In this document: positions 5,936-6,192 of the stretch, one piece after another
How the letters are laid out: each line of letters starts with the position of its first letter
How positions within the stretch are numbered: the first letter of the stretch is position 1
NCBI GenBank assembly: GCA_005879245.1
Contig: VBLA01000167.1
Coordinates: 9,324 to 15,515 of the forward strand
Direction of reading: 5' to 3'
From: Deltaproteobacteria bacterium
GTDB lineage: Bacteria > Desulfobacterota > Binatia > DP-6
Length of the DNA stretch: 6,192 nt
Notes under the pieces: generated by a model
What the model saw: only the letters and a program-made list of their open reading frames with translations
Databases searched by the model: none
Told to the model about the DNA's origin: nothing
Translations under genes and position numbers: made by a program

Positions 5936-6192
5936 ATGCAAACACGACCGAGCACCCTTCGAGGGGCATTCCGTGTCGCGACGGTTGCCTCGATCCTCCT
6001 CACGGTCTGGCCGGGCTCCAGCCTGGCAGCGTATGCCCCGACCCGCCCCGTCCTGCTACAGATCGCTACCTCGCCGGCCATACCTCAGTTCCTGCTCCCA
6101 TACATGATTACTACGGAGATTGTCGGCGGCACGATAACCGATTCATACCCCGAAGTCGGGGGCATCACGGGCAGGAAATGGGCCGCCCCGAC
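5936..6192 (+). CDS. N-terminus of a secreted protein, probably a trypsin-like (S1) serine protease (3' truncated)
   Basis: The frame is open from ATG 5936 to the window edge, giving 85 visible residues. Residues 1-32 form a signal peptide: basic start MQTRPSTLRGAFR, hydrophobic VATVASILLTVW, then GSSLAA before the likely cut. After a stretch of about 30 residues comes EIVGGTITDSYPEVGGI (61-77). IVGG followed by YPEVG is the usual mature N-terminus of chymotrypsin-fold proteases, where the freed Ile inserts into the active-site region. The catalytic His, Asp and Ser lie beyond the window, so the assignment cannot be confirmed here. The residue before IVGG is Glu rather than the Arg/Lys of trypsin-activated zymogens, so processing would need another protease. 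Codons include ATA, CTA, ACA and ATT, more AT-ending than in the other genes, hinting at different ancestry. The gene is divergent from the large surface-protein gene. Confidence 0.6.
   Translation, partial: MQTRPSTLRGAFRVATVASILLTVWPGSSLAAYAPTRPVLLQIATSPAIPQFLLPYMITTEIVGGTITDSYPEVGGITGRKWAAP

Noticed and set aside
5869..6081. 70-codon minus-strand frame over the protease-like gene start
   Set aside because: It lies antisense to a better supported gene with a signal peptide and ribosome site, and has no recognisable features.

Overview
The window is GC-rich bacterial DNA from a Gram-negative, probably uncultured soil or aquifer lineage of the deltaproteobacterial, myxobacterial or Binatota type. 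The lineage is an inference. It rests on a secreted protein with a Myxococcus-type cysteine repeat, a SADSH-type amidohydrolase, a DUF3237 protein and an FmdB-like zinc ribbon, a combination I associate with such genomes. Nothing in the window fixes the species. I see no rRNA, tRNA, CRISPR array or insertion sequence.

Left part (1-3108): the 3' end of a plus-strand gene of a widespread uncharacterised family (1-462) meets, tail to tail and 9 bp apart, a minus-strand operon running from about 2601 down to 472. In transcription order the operon encodes a 72-residue FmdB-type zinc ribbon (2345-2563), a shortened PaaK-like acyl-CoA ligase relative whose ATP-binding loop is lost (1523-2329), and a TIM-barrel amidohydrolase (472-1541). 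The amidohydrolase is broken by a frame change at about 948-955, with some 30-40 codons apparently missing. Behind it, with its own candidate promoter, lies a complete DUF3237 gene (2622-3044).

Middle (3109-5394): one large minus-strand gene encodes a 761-residue exported protein. Its parts in order are a signal peptide, about ten glycine-rich turns of roughly 27 residues (beta-helix-like), a cysteine-rich region with one myxobacterial disulfide repeat and three related short repeats, and a basic alpha-helical tail.

Right part (5395-6192): a divergent regulatory region of about 540 bp with several dyads, a small ORF behind a strong Shine-Dalgarno sequence, and a consensus -35 box. It leads into the start of a plus-strand secreted protein (5936 to the edge). 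That protein has an IVGG motif followed by YPEVG, resembling the mature N-terminus of trypsin-like proteases. The 9-mer AACGTTTTC occurs upstream of both divergent genes in the same orientation relative to each gene, so the two exported proteins may be co-regulated.

I found no clear evidence of a wholly new system. The most unusual items are the large three-part surface protein with its divergent protease-like neighbour, and the decaying zinc-ribbon/ligase/amidohydrolase operon.
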